DNA from: Undaria pinnatifida
Lineage: Eukaryota > Sar > Phaeophyceae > Laminariales > Alariaceae
Length of the DNA: 64,000 bases
Direction of reading: 5' to 3'
Assembly: GCA_012845835.1 (NCBI GenBank)
Contig: JABAKD010000030.1
Span: 12,627,580 to 12,691,579, forward strand
Of the stretch, positions 21,501-31,854 are shown one piece after another. Position numbers and translations under genes: made by a program. Numbering within the stretch: the stretch's first letter is position 1; each line of letters begins with the position of its first letter. A model generated the notes under the pieces. It was not told where the DNA came from and made no database searches. It saw only the letters and a program-made list of their open reading frames with translations.

Positions 21501-22160
21501 GCGTCCACGGCTGCGCAGAGAATCTCTCGCGGAAATTCACAGATGAACGCTCCCTCCCCTGCCCCCCCCCCCACCTCCTCCACCGCCACCGCAAGTCTGT
21601 AAACCCTCTCCTTCCGCGCAAAGAGAGCAGGAAAAATTCCTCTCAGTCCATCGTCAAGAAATTCCCCGATCCCCTGAGCGCGAGTAACGCTTCCCCAGCC
21701 TATTAAAAGAAAATCCTTCCTTTTTCTCTGTTCTGTCTTGTACAAATAGTACCAGCACGTCGTAGAGTGAAAACCCCCCAAGAAACTTGGCTCTGGCTGG
21801 CGCACGCGCGGTTCGCTCTTCACCGGCACCAAACGGGGGGGGTGCGGGGCGCACTCGCACGCACGCATCGAAAAGAGGGGAGACTGGTTTTCAACCATTC
21901 AAGGGACAAGCGGATCCACTCCACGTGTCCTCCCCCCTCTCCCGCCAGAGTACGGTCGACATTAATCATCAAAAGCGCGATCGGCGCAAAACCTTACGTA
22001 AAGGCGACGACACAAGCAGCTGACACCAATCAACAGCGCGGTGGGCGAACACTCGCCGCAAAAGGTGACGACATCTATCAAAAGCGCGTCTCAGCCAAAA
22101 CCCCTCGACATAGCTTCGGACCGGACCACCCTCCCCCATTCCCCATTTTCTTGCTTCAGT
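18501..22160. other. intergenic, no gene recognised
   Basis: About 3.7 kb without a splice-consistent exon or conserved motif. It contains three tandem copies of a 15-base unit (TCTCGATCACGATT type) at about 20373-20425 and a purine-rich AGAAAGAGAAAC stretch near 20920-21160. The downstream end is the 3' side of the cyclin gene. Confidence 0.4.
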
Positions 22161-22164
22161 TCTC

Positions 22165-22233
22165 CTCACGCTCCTTCGCCTATAAAAGTCCTCACGCTCC
22201 TTCGCCTATAAAAGCCTCACGTTCCTTCATCGC
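22165..22233. repeat. 26-base tandem repeat overlapping the cyclin stop
   Basis: The unit TCCTCACGCTCCTTCGCC plus TATAAAAG is present twice, and a third diverged unit at 22213-22233 contains the last codons and stop of the cyclin gene (22217-22219). On the minus strand each unit keeps GAAGGA-rCG-TGA, so the stop context is repeated downstream. Confidence 0.8.
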
Positions 22234-22843
22234 CGAATCTGAGAGAATCTTCGAGGGCACACGTCACCTCTGCTGCGCAATGCCTGGCCTGCTTCGAGTA
22301 CTTCTCGCGCACAGCGTGGAGATTGTTCGCCTCCGCCCTAACATGCAGCGAGTGCAGCCGCCGCACGCACGCCTCTAGCGCCCGCGGCGCGTACCCGGTA
22401 TAGTACTCCGTCTGTTTCGTCCACGGCACCCGACCGCAACCGCGAGGGTGCAAGGTCTGCCTCGCTAGGTACAGCGCAGCGGCAGCCTTGAGAGACGGCA
22501 GCAGCGTCACCCCTTGGTAGTCCTGCAACATCAGCTCCAACAGATAGGCCACGAGGGACCTCTCGCGGGGGTTCGAGCGCGCGGCGCGGCAAAACCTGTC
22601 CTGGAAATTGCACGGAGTCACGCAGGACAGCCGGAACTGAAGCGCATTTACGACGACCAGCTCCATGGAGATTATCTCGGCGCGCGTGTAGGTGTTGTCG
22701 GAGATGTGCGCCAGCTCCTGCGCGGCAGGGGCGTAAATCTCCTCGTACTTGCTCGCGAGGACCACGCATGCGCACCCCAGAAGCTGTAGTCTTCCGCGCG
22801 GGACTTCGAAAGCCGTCAAACTTCTGTCGATGAGGTCGACAAC
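22217..22843 (-). CDS. cyclin exon 2: second half of the cyclin box
   Basis: The acceptor TTGCCAG opens VVDLIDRSLTAFEVPRG, which directly continues SSRTLFQ from exon 1. The stop TGA lies within a 26-base tandem repeat unit. Confidence 0.92.
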   Translation of the reverse strand, partial: VVDLIDRSLTAFEVPRGRLQLLGCACVVLASKYEEIYAPAAQELAHISDNTYTRAEIISMELVVVNALQFRLSCVTPCNFQDRFCRAARSNPRERSLVAYLLELMLQDYQGVTLLPSLKAAAALYLARQTLHPRGCGRVPWTKQTEYYTGYAPRALEACVRRLHSLHVRAEANNLHAVREKYSKQARHCAAEVTCALEDSLRFGDEGT

Positions 22844-25800
22844 CTGGCAAGGCGGGTGGAGTTAGGAGGGGGGGCGGGCGGGGGGGGGGGGCGGGGGGGG
22901 GCGTCGTGAAATAGGCCAAGGTCGACGTATCTATTCTGTCATAAAAGCATATTTCGCTTCTGGCTTCTTCGGGAGGATGTACGACATGTATTTCCAAAAA
23001 TGTACGTATTTACCGTAAATCACGCAAGATAAGAAACACCTCCCCGGGCGATTCTTACGAGTCGAATAAGGGGGGCGGGCACAAACAAGAAAGGTGGGCT
23101 TGGAGTCGACATCATACCCGTTTTGGGGCGAGATCCTACTCTTTGGGAATACTCCGTCGAGACCTTGCCAGATAGACGCATTGCTTGGTGCTGGCAATCG
23201 CCCCGTTGCCGAGAAAACAATATTTCAAATCGGAGACGAGGGGAGCATTAGCTGTAGCTTGTTATAGTACTGTACCTGGTGTACGGTATGTATACCGCCG
23301 GACTGGAGGCACAATTCGACGCGAGTTGACGAGGGAAGAAAGTGATGAGTTCTTCTCACGGTAAAAATGAAGCCGCATACCGTAGTGGGGAGGGGGGAAA
23401 AGAAAGAGCCTGCTTAGCTTCGTGATCGTTATCTTGTATCTGAGTTACGTCTAACGCCAAACGCCTAGGGAAGGATAAGGAGAAATAGAAGTGCGAAGAC
23501 AACAGAAGGTATGAGAAAAAGAAAAAAAAAAAAGAAAGAGGCCCCAACACCGACTCCGCGCATGTAGCGCATCGGCAAAACGACGTAACTAAGGGCTACT
23601 GGCCGCTGGGGGTAGGGGACGTGTCGGATTGGGTATTGCACTGGAATGGCAAGAACGGCACGAAGGCAGCACGGTGATACGTGTACTGACTGTTACACGT
23701 TCTTAATACTGCAATACAAAGTTGATAAGATGACACTCACTTGTCGCTTACTACGTACTGCATCGCTAAATATTCGCTAAACATTCGCTAAACATGGGTC
23801 TCAAAAGGGTTAATGAACCTTTCACCTCGAAGAGAGGGCGATCCAGGAGCGACCGGAAAAGATGTGATACATCATTGAAGTTCACGACATAACGATATAG
23901 TATATCGTATATAGTATGGGGCTTGTTGGTGCAGAGATAATGTCATGTATACAAGTTATCAAAAGCCTGATCTAGTCAGTCCTCAATACAATAGGAAGTG
24001 CCGACAGCAAGCATTGGGTAGGAGGACGAGCGCACGCTATGCATACATCAGCGATAACAACACTGCGCGAGCACAAGGCACCCTGTAGCTGTCAGATCGG
24101 CGTTGATTTAAGGAAGTGACTCCTGGGAGGGGGTATTGAGTAGGGTCTTTTGACACAGGCATCGTTCATTCACAGCCTTTCACGATTAGGACACATAGTC
24201 CCACCATACCACAACATGGGGACGCACACCTGGTGATACGCGCGACCAGAGTATCACACACAGCTTGCAAATATGAGCTTTGACGATTTTTTCGTTCTCG
24301 CAGCTGTAGTTACTTTGCTTTTCTACAAAATGCACATACCTACTGGTACTGCTGTAGTACTGCTTATCGCGCGAGTGATTAGCCAGGGCGGTATGATATC
24401 ATACCTGTGCTGCGAGGGGGACAAGACGCGAGTCACGCAAACGTCGATTGCCGCCGTCCGCTATGGTAGGGCAGGGTACAGTTAACAAACGATATTTTGT
24501 GGGATTCGTTGGCGCTTCTCTGATTTTGTCGGACCAACTTTACCCGAACCCAGACCCTCCTTTCTCCCCGTTGTCGCAAGTGAGGGGGGGCATCAATGCA
24601 TCAATGCATTATTACTGCGTCACTGCCTTATATCGGTATCGGTACGCCTGATATTATTCCGTGTTCGTTTTTGTTCGAACTGCACCGTTTCGACGCTTGA
24701 ACTAAGCAATGGCCATGACGAAGGCCATGACGTGATTGATGACCATGAAACAAGTACGAGGAGTTCCACGACTTGCCGCTGCATGCATATATCATTCATC
24801 CGCCCACAGGGGTGATATCACAGACGCGGCTGCTTGCTACAAGTCCGCTCAAGGTGCTTTTCACGTCTCCAAATAATGCTATCAATACGATATAGCACTA
24901 ACGTTTGTGGAATTTGCGTGGGTAGGCGCAATTCAATGCGAGCGGACAAGGTTGATATGGCTGAAGTCTTCTCGCGATAAAAATGAAGGCACGTACCGCT
25001 GTAGTGGGGAGGGGGGGGGAACAGCCTGCTGACACTGTAGTGACCCTGAAGCTGAGTTACGTGTAGGGATGGAGAAGGAGAAAGAAAAAGAGCGAAGACA
25101 GTAGTTGCAGTAGATGGGGTCAACCAAAAGAAATGAATAAACAAATAAAATGTTGGGACTAAAACGCATTGGTATTGCATGTTTGCATCGCGCGCACCCG
25201 TAAGCACGAACTCTCTGTATGCTGGATGCTGCATGCTCAAAACCGTTTTTTTTTTTCCTTTTTTTCCAATCCATTTCGTCTTATCCTCGAACGACTCTCC
25301 CCGGATCTGAGTCGCATAGCGGGCCCTTCTCCCCACCATTGAAAATGGACAATGAATAACAACGAGCATTGAACATTTTCTTTGCTGCGATACCTCAGTA
25401 TACCTCAGTGCACCTCAGTCTAGAACGGGAGGGATACTACGATACTATGATACTATGATACTAAGATAATAGCTAATACCAGGTATCAACAGCCATTTCA
25501 GTGCGAGTGCCGTCGTCGGTCTCAAGGTCGACTTCGCGCACAATCTCCGACGGGGTATCGTGGTCATGGTACCATCTCCTACCATCACATATCACATCTA
25601 TGCGATAGGCCCCAACAAGCGCAAGATATGTATTATACTAAAGCAGGCATACCGGCATTACATACGGTACACGGGCGCAATTTTCAAGTTTAGGCGGTGG
25701 CTCAAGAGTCAAGATGTTAACATGGTAACACGTTAAAGGGGAATGACCTACGAGCACGACGATAATCATACACTGCTGTACCTGGTATACCTGGTACAGT

Positions 25801-28800
25801 TTGTGATACGAGAACGAGTATAATTTTGAGGCGCTCGCAGCCTACTGCTGTTGCAATGGTGTTGCACTACCTATTGGTGCAGACGGATGAACGGTGTCGG
25901 AAATGAAAGGTGGCGGGCCCCACCGCCGACTACCCTCCCCAGCGGTACAGCAGGATGGCGGCATGTATCATGCCATGTATGGCATCAAACCATCAAAAAC
26001 CGCAGCACTTCTTTCTGTTTTCAAAACGCAGTACGACTCCGCCGCAGGCGGATGGTGGATAGGTATGTGCGGGGCGGTGCGCTTGTGAGTTTGTGATGAT
26101 ATTTCACATGTGGGGCGACTGATGGCTACCATTCTATCAGTACTGTTGTTGCTGCACTTCCTATCTTTCTCACCCACGGTCATGGGTACAAACGCCGTCA
26201 TTTAACTCTTTCGGGAAATCAAAAGGAACAGAAGACCAACAAAACACCAACTAAAGACCAATAAAAGTGATTTGATTTACAGCATCGGCCCTGAACCAAC
26301 GCGGGCTGCTGGATACGGTGGTATGATGGCAGGTTATGGCAGGTTTATTGTCTTATACAAGTACATAAGGCCACTGCTGCTGTGTAAGGTGTAAGGACTT
26401 GGACGACGCCACTAATACTGCTGCGCGGTCACATACACCGACTAGACAGTTGGCAAGACCGCACTTGTTTTGTGTGTGTTGTTTGTGTGCCTTGTTTAAA
26501 TACCCATTAATAGCCCCTGAGGATTAAACGTGGTGCACAGCAGTCGCTCGCCATAGCTACGACCTGCGACGAGCTACCGGTGCTTGGTACACACAAAAGC
26601 AGTGCCTCCGATAACAGGTGTATACTATTTCTAGTATCATACACCTGCCGCAACCGGCTGCGGGGTTGTGCGTTTATGACTCGTTTTGTCACCGGTAATA
26701 CAGGTCTGCTTCCTACAAGCACGTCTCAAAGGCACTCTTGACTACACTTCCAGAAATATGTACCCCCACTCCAAATCATAAAAGCTCGGCACGCTAACTT
26801 GCAGATATATTCAAAAATGATGGACCTCATCAAGATACTGTAACAAATTAACGCACACCCTATGAGGTCAAAGTAAAAGTGTGGTGAGCTAAAGCTTTAC
26901 TTTTCCCCATCCGCCGGAGGATAAAAAAAAAAAAAAAAAAAGTAAAAGATTTCGTCGAAACTCATCTGTGCAAGGTGTGTATGACACTCCGATCGCACGT
27001 GCTACTGGGTGTGTGCCCTCATTAAGGGTATACGAAGTAGGCCGGCGACTCCCCGTAGAATTACCGTGTACCAAAAGGAATATAACGCCTCACCATTAGA
27101 GCATACCATACCCGTATCATATACCAGTACCAGGTCGGTATATATGATCTGTGATATGGTATGGTGCTGCAGGTCGGTATATATGATCTGTGATATGGTA
27201 TGGTGCTGCGCCGCGAGTTAGGTAAGCAGCACGTCACTCACAGATCACAGAGCTCCAACAACTAACGCAGGTAAAGCTCGAACAAACTATCTCCGACCCC
27301 CGCGTCTCGAGTCTCGAGTCCCGCCCCCTTCAAAAACAAAATAAAATAAAATCCACGTATTAGACTAGACTACATGGAGTATACTTGTACCGGTACTGGG
27401 AGTATACGAGCATGCACACCGCGCAATTCAGGCGACGCACGTTACAACCCTTCCTTCCCGCCAAACACCAGCAACTTACTAGTACCAGATACAGCAAGTG
27501 TCACGAGTATAATACGAGTAGCAGCACGTGCTTGGTTATACTTGCAAAAAAAGTTATTTCATGGTGCTACAAGTATTCTCTGCTGCTGTACAAGTACTTG
27601 TATACAGGCTGCGTTGTTCCCAGCAGGTAAGGCAGGTAAATATCTTCCTTGCAACTACCCAAGTGTAACGAATTCATTCCAAATTCAAAAAATGTACCAG
27701 GTACAGTAGTTTAGCAGGTAGCAAGCATACCGACAGGTTTGAAGTAGTATTTTCGGCAGTACGGCAATGAGAGACATATGTCATGTATGATACTGGTGTT
27801 GTGACGTATATACCTGAAAGAGCGTTCTCGAAGAAACCTTGAACTGATCGCAGACCTCGACAATCCAATCCACCAGGACGCTCCGCATGCTTTGCCGCAT
27901 ATCCTTCTGCCGCGCGCCGATGTACGCCTCCGGCCTATTCCTCTTCTCTTGCACTCGCAAAAACGCAGCATGCTCGGCTACGTAGTCCGGGTTCAACAAA
28001 TGCGAATCCCCCTCATCCCACACCCCGGCATCCAAATCCTCCACTCCCGCAGGCAGTGGTGTCCGCACGCCAAGTTCCACCCCCGTTCCCGCCACCGCCG
28101 CCACCCCAGCAGACGTTCCGCCGTGCTCCGTCCTACGCCCAGCGGGCGCCCTGCTAGGAGGGGGAGTGTGCGACGCCTCGGGGTGGGCCGAATGCCCGCT
28201 GCTCGCAGCCGAAGACAGGTTTGCCTCCTCCTGCTGCTCGGTGCCTAACAACAAGCTTGCCCTTTTTTCCCGCCGTCCCCGGGCGAGGCCAGAGCCTCGC
28301 GCGGCCGCGGCATCCCGCAGGGCGCGAGCGTCTGCTGCGGCCAACTCGGACTTCCGCAGGTCGGCGGCACCGGCGCCGACGCCGCTGCCAACCTGCCTCT
28401 CCTTCTCTCGCGATGTGCATGGCCGGCTTCGAACTCTCCGGGTCCTGCGGTCCGCGTCGCCGCTGCCGGCGCCGCCGGCGGTGTTCCTGCTGCTGCTGCC
28501 GCTCGAACTACTTCCCATGCTGATACCACTCTCGCCTTCGCTGCCGCCGCAACCTTCTATGCTGGCTCCTGCCCCACCTGGTCCACCCTCGCCTCTGCTG
28601 CTGTTGCTACTACTTCTGCTGCTCGTGGGGCTGTTTCCTCCTGCCCCAGGAGCGCCACCGCGGCCCCTGCCGCCGTGAGAGGGCGCCGCCGCCGAGGCGC
28701 CGGACGATGACGATGCTGATGACGCGGGGGCTGTTGCTACGTCGGTCTCCCGCCAAACCGAGTCGTCGGCGACCCCTTCAAAACTCAAATCTACGACAGT

Positions 28801-29316
28801 GCCTTCCAGATCTTCATCGCAGGACATGCCACCCTCATCGTCATCACCGTCTCCTCCTTCCCTCTCACCCTCCCCTCGGCCGGCGCCAGCGCCACCGGCG
28901 CCGCCGTTGCCACCGCTACCCCCCGCCGCAGAAGCAGCGGCGGCCCTAGCGAGAGCTCCTCCCCTCCCACTTGTCGCGGATGGCTGCTGCTCGCTCAGAC
29001 GCCTGGACCTCCTGACGGAAGCGCGTCTCGCTGGCGCCATCGGGGATGGTCGGCGCGGAGCTTGTTGGGACCGCCGGCTAGAGGTCGCAGAGGCGTGCTG
29101 TGGCTGATGCCCACCAGGCTCGCCATTGCCGCCATGCTCCTCGCTGATGTCCTGCAGCACGTCGCGCTTGCGCTTGCTGCCTGCTCCACCGCCGCCGGCC
29201 GCTGCCGCCGCTTGTGTGGGATGATCTCGGCTGCTGCCCGTGGCAACACTAGTGCTGCTACCGCCATTTCCGCTGTGTGCATCGCGATTGCGCTGCGTGC
29301 GGATCCTCTGCGCCAT
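22217..29316 (-). CDS. cyclin B-like mitotic cyclin, two exons
   Basis: Exon 1 (29316-27814) and exon 2 (22843-22217) join in phase 0 across a 4,970-base GT-AG intron, giving 708 residues. Cyclins of this family bind and activate a mitotic cyclin-dependent kinase in the nucleus and are destroyed by the anaphase-promoting complex. The destruction box RDVLQDI lies at residues 51-57 just after a basic SKRKR. The cyclin box begins near residue 440 and has YIGARQKDMRQSMRSVLVDW (MRxxL hydrophobic patch at 477) and SKYEEIYAP near 532, which are hallmarks of A/B-type cyclins. The C-terminal cyclin fold continues with AYLLELMLQDYQGVTLLPS. The start at 29316 has a strong context (ACCATGG) and lies soon before the destruction box; an in-frame ATG at 29424 would add 36 residues. 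The ~430-residue low-complexity N-terminal region, rich in Ser, Gly and Ala, is longer than usual for the family. A- versus B-type cannot be settled by eye; B is preferred. Confidence 0.9.
22861..22902. repeat. G-rich tract in the cyclin intron
   Basis: Runs of G up to about 10 bases (C on the coding strand) lie about 20 bases upstream of the exon 2 acceptor and probably serve as its polypyrimidine tract. Confidence 0.6.
23330..23545 (-). repeat. dispersed repeat shared with 24950-25160
   Basis: AAAATGAAG, CGTAGTGGGGAGGGGGG, GAGTTACGT and GAAGACA words occur in the same order and spacing as at 24950-25160, with substantial divergence. On the minus strand, CTTCATTTTTAtCG also resembles the SINE body (CTTCAATTTTTATCGCG) and 2265-2280. 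It may be an old relative of the SINE body. Confidence 0.5.
24228..24308 (+). repeat. MSFDEIFDL repeat family, short plus copy
   Basis: Core only: GATACGCGCGACCAGAGTAT, CACACAGCTTGCAAATATGAG, frame MSFDDFFVLAAV. It lies in the cyclin intron. Confidence 0.75.
24950..25160 (-). repeat. dispersed repeat, partner of 23330-23545
   Basis: Collinear with the copy 1.6 kb to the left. Both lie in the cyclin intron in the same direction, so a local duplication or two insertions are possible. Confidence 0.5.
26876..27065. repeat. poly(A)-tailed element joined to a minus MSFDEIFDL repeat
   Basis: AAGTGTGGTGAGCTAAAGC to an A run (26876-26941, plus strand) is followed at once by the minus-strand core of the MSFDEIFDL family (26945-27065). 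This junction suggests one element inserted into the other. Confidence 0.7.
27132..27209. repeat. exact 39-bp tandem duplication
   Basis: Two identical adjacent copies of a 39-base unit starting CAGGTCGGTATATATGATC. The lack of divergence suggests recent origin. It lies in the cyclin intron. Confidence 0.9.
27814..29316 (-). CDS. cyclin exon 1: destruction box, disordered region, start of cyclin box
   Basis: 501 codons from ATG to the donor CTTTCAG/GTATAT. GC-rich with short Ser, Gly and Ala runs across residues 100-420, in contrast with the more even exon 2. Confidence 0.88.
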
Positions 29317-30075
29317 GGTGATCTGCGCGGGAGAGGCCCGCGGCCACCACGCGCTGTAGGGGTTGAGGTCTGCGCGGGGTGTCCGGGAAGGCGCTTCGCA
29401 TGTGAGGCTACGCCCGCTGAGCACAGGTGCAGCAGATCAAGCAGAGGGCTCCGCCTTCGGTGCTGTGCGGTGAGGTGGTGCGGTGTGGTGTGGTCACTTC
29501 TTGATTGAACTTTCAAAGCGTTTTTACCTCGGCTTCGCCGCGCGCGCAAATCTCTTCACTCCGCGCCAGCTCACCTAGCAAGACGTAGACATCCACAAGG
29601 GATTGGGGTAGAGGTAGCACACGGCCCTGGCGAGGCCGAGCTGCCGCTTGGGTGGGAGGAGTGTGGGGCAGTGCCAAGGTGCGTATCGACCGCGCGCGCA
29701 GCCACAATTTCAAACGCGAGCAAGCAGGAGGATTGTCGCTTGCCAAACCCACAATTCAAACTTGCGCAATTAGGTAGAACACTTTGCGCAAGCTTGGGGG
29801 AGTCCTCGGCGGAAAGAAGGCCACAAGTCCCGAGAAGAAGACCAGACGCGCGCAGTCCCACGTGGTTCCTTCCCGTAGCCTACCTGCGCGCGAGTCAGAG
29901 GAGTGGAGACGGGGTTGTCTGTATTGGTTTTCTCAGGAGGAGTTGTTTGAGGGAAATATGCCAATGCCTGAAATTCAAACCTTCTGGCCTGTGATTGGTC
30001 AAAAAACGACAGATTTTGAACATGTTTTCCGAAAAAAAAATAGGGTCCAGCCTGCTGCTGTGTAAAAACGAAGAT
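29317..30075. promoter_or_regulatory. upstream region of the cyclin gene
   Basis: GC-rich DNA upstream of the cyclin start. It is inferred to hold the 5' untranslated region and promoter only from position; no clear TATA box or initiator was identified. Confidence 0.35.
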
Positions 30076-30400
30076 AAATAGGTCACGAGTTGACCGATAT
30101 TTTTGACGCGTCAATCTGTATCATGACCTTAGTATAATAGGTTTAAAATTACATTTGGTAAGTCAAGACGTTGGTCGATACGTCACGCTACGGTCAAAGA
30201 TCCCACAAGTTGACCTGTCCTTCAGACGTATTCTGACCCCAATTTATATATTTTTAGTACCACAGTATGCCGTGTCCGGTCAGTCAAAAAGTCAGTCAAG
30301 ACGTCAAATTATGGTCCATTTCCTATACTGTTTGTGTGCACAGGGGATGTCCTGCCAGATATCATACGTCTTGACCGGATACAGCGTTGTACGAAAGATC
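30076..30400. promoter_or_regulatory. cluster of TTGAC/GTCAA words
   Basis: At least ten TTGAC/GTCAA or GACGT words in about 320 bases (for example AGTTGACC, GACGCGTCAA, GTCAAGACGT, CAGTCAAAAAGTCAGTCAAG), 0.8-1.1 kb upstream of the cyclin start. TTGAC is the core of the WRKY-bound W-box in plants; use here is speculative. Confidence 0.25.
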
Positions 30401-31590
30401 CATCATTTCGTCGAACATTCGAACAATTCAACATTTTTTTGGGCGCGCCCTGGTTATTCTCAGTACACGTCACGGAACTTCTTGTGGTTGCCGTCGTTGT
30501 GGGTGTTGTCGTGAGCTGGGTATTGTTCCTCTCTTTCTTGCTTGTTGTTCTTGACCCTGAACTCTGAACTCTTTCTGACCCTCTGCATGATTATCTCCCT
30601 CCTATCTCCTTCCAAACTTTCAATGACAAGTAAGTATCGAAAATAAGAACCAGTCCAGTCACCAGCAGCTTCATTCATATTAATCTTCTTGTTTTGCGCC
30701 TTTTGTCTCGCGAAACGAATACTCGTAGCATGTACCATTCATCGCTGCTGGTGTATCACATGATGACGACGAGCTCTGCTCTATGATGATATTCCAGGTA
30801 GCCTAAGGGTTGTATCATACTGACCGTACCCGAGTCCAACTGATGATGTGCCTCTGGATGCCCTACGATATTATTTATGCTCTGTGATACGTCGGTTGGC
30901 TTTATTAATATCAATGTCATGTACGTACGTAAAAAGAAAAAATGTCGAGAAACACCTGTGACTACTGCTGTTGTACGTGTGCGCATTTTCTTTATCTGCC
31001 TGTCTGTATGTACGAGGTATGTATATGAAAAATAATAACCTGTAACGTTGTTTGAGTCCGAAAGAAAGTGTTGAAATAAACAGATTTAATAGAGAGTTGA
31101 CATTTATTTAGTTGTGGATCGGAATTTTGATTTTTAAAAACAAACAACAAGCAAACGTACTCACTCGTACATATCATAAAACAAACAAACAAACGTGGCC
31201 CTGGTTGTTGGCTTGGGTTGATGGGTTGGCGCCTGTCATACCTGTCATCATATATACCAGTATACTGGGTATGAGATGTCGACTGTGTATTAACAGAGAA
31301 AAACCATCGTTGTTGGTTGTTGTCGTCGTCGTCGCCGTCGCCGTCGTCGTGGTGATCTGGTGGTTGGTGATGATCGTCACGCCATCCCGCCTGGCCACAC
31401 CTCAGACCCTCGTACCCTCTCACTCACTCGACACACTATTAATAAGTACTCTACAGTCGAAGCAAAAAAAAAGTGCATCGTACTACGTGTATGTGCATTC
31501 AGTCGTAGTTGTCGCGAGAAAGAGTAGTGTTTGGTGTGTTCAGAGAGAAGTATGAACAAACAGCGAACGGGTGAACGGACAAGTTGTACG
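30401..31590. other. intergenic, no gene recognised
   Basis: AT-richer DNA with short frames only and a GTCGTC stretch near 31322-31350. Confidence 0.35.
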
Positions 31591-31591
31591 T

Positions 31592-31712
31592 ATAATATTA
31601 TAAAAATTTTATACACTCCTCCAGCTGTGAGATCGAAGATTTCGTCGAAACTCATCTTTGCAAGCTGTGTGTGATACTCCGATCGCGCGCATTACGAGTT
31701 GTGTGTGTATCA
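31592..31712 (-). repeat. MSFDEIFDL repeat family, minus copy
   Basis: Minus-strand frame MSFDEIFDLTAGGV plus the flanking AGTATCACACACAGCTTGCA and the ATAATATTATAAAA end. Confidence 0.8.
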
Positions 31713-31854
31713 TGCGTATCTACGCATCCATCTGCAAGGCTATCGTACAACTATCATGACACTCACGTACATATATGCATACTGCATCTAACATCAAACC
31801 TTCTAGAACAGTAAACATTACCAGGCAGATGATACGCACATACATACTGAAATG

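Noticed and set aside
28166-28678. 170-codon plus-strand frame opposite the cyclin
   Set aside because: Shadow of the GC-rich cyclin exon 1; the minus frame carries the destruction box and cyclin box.
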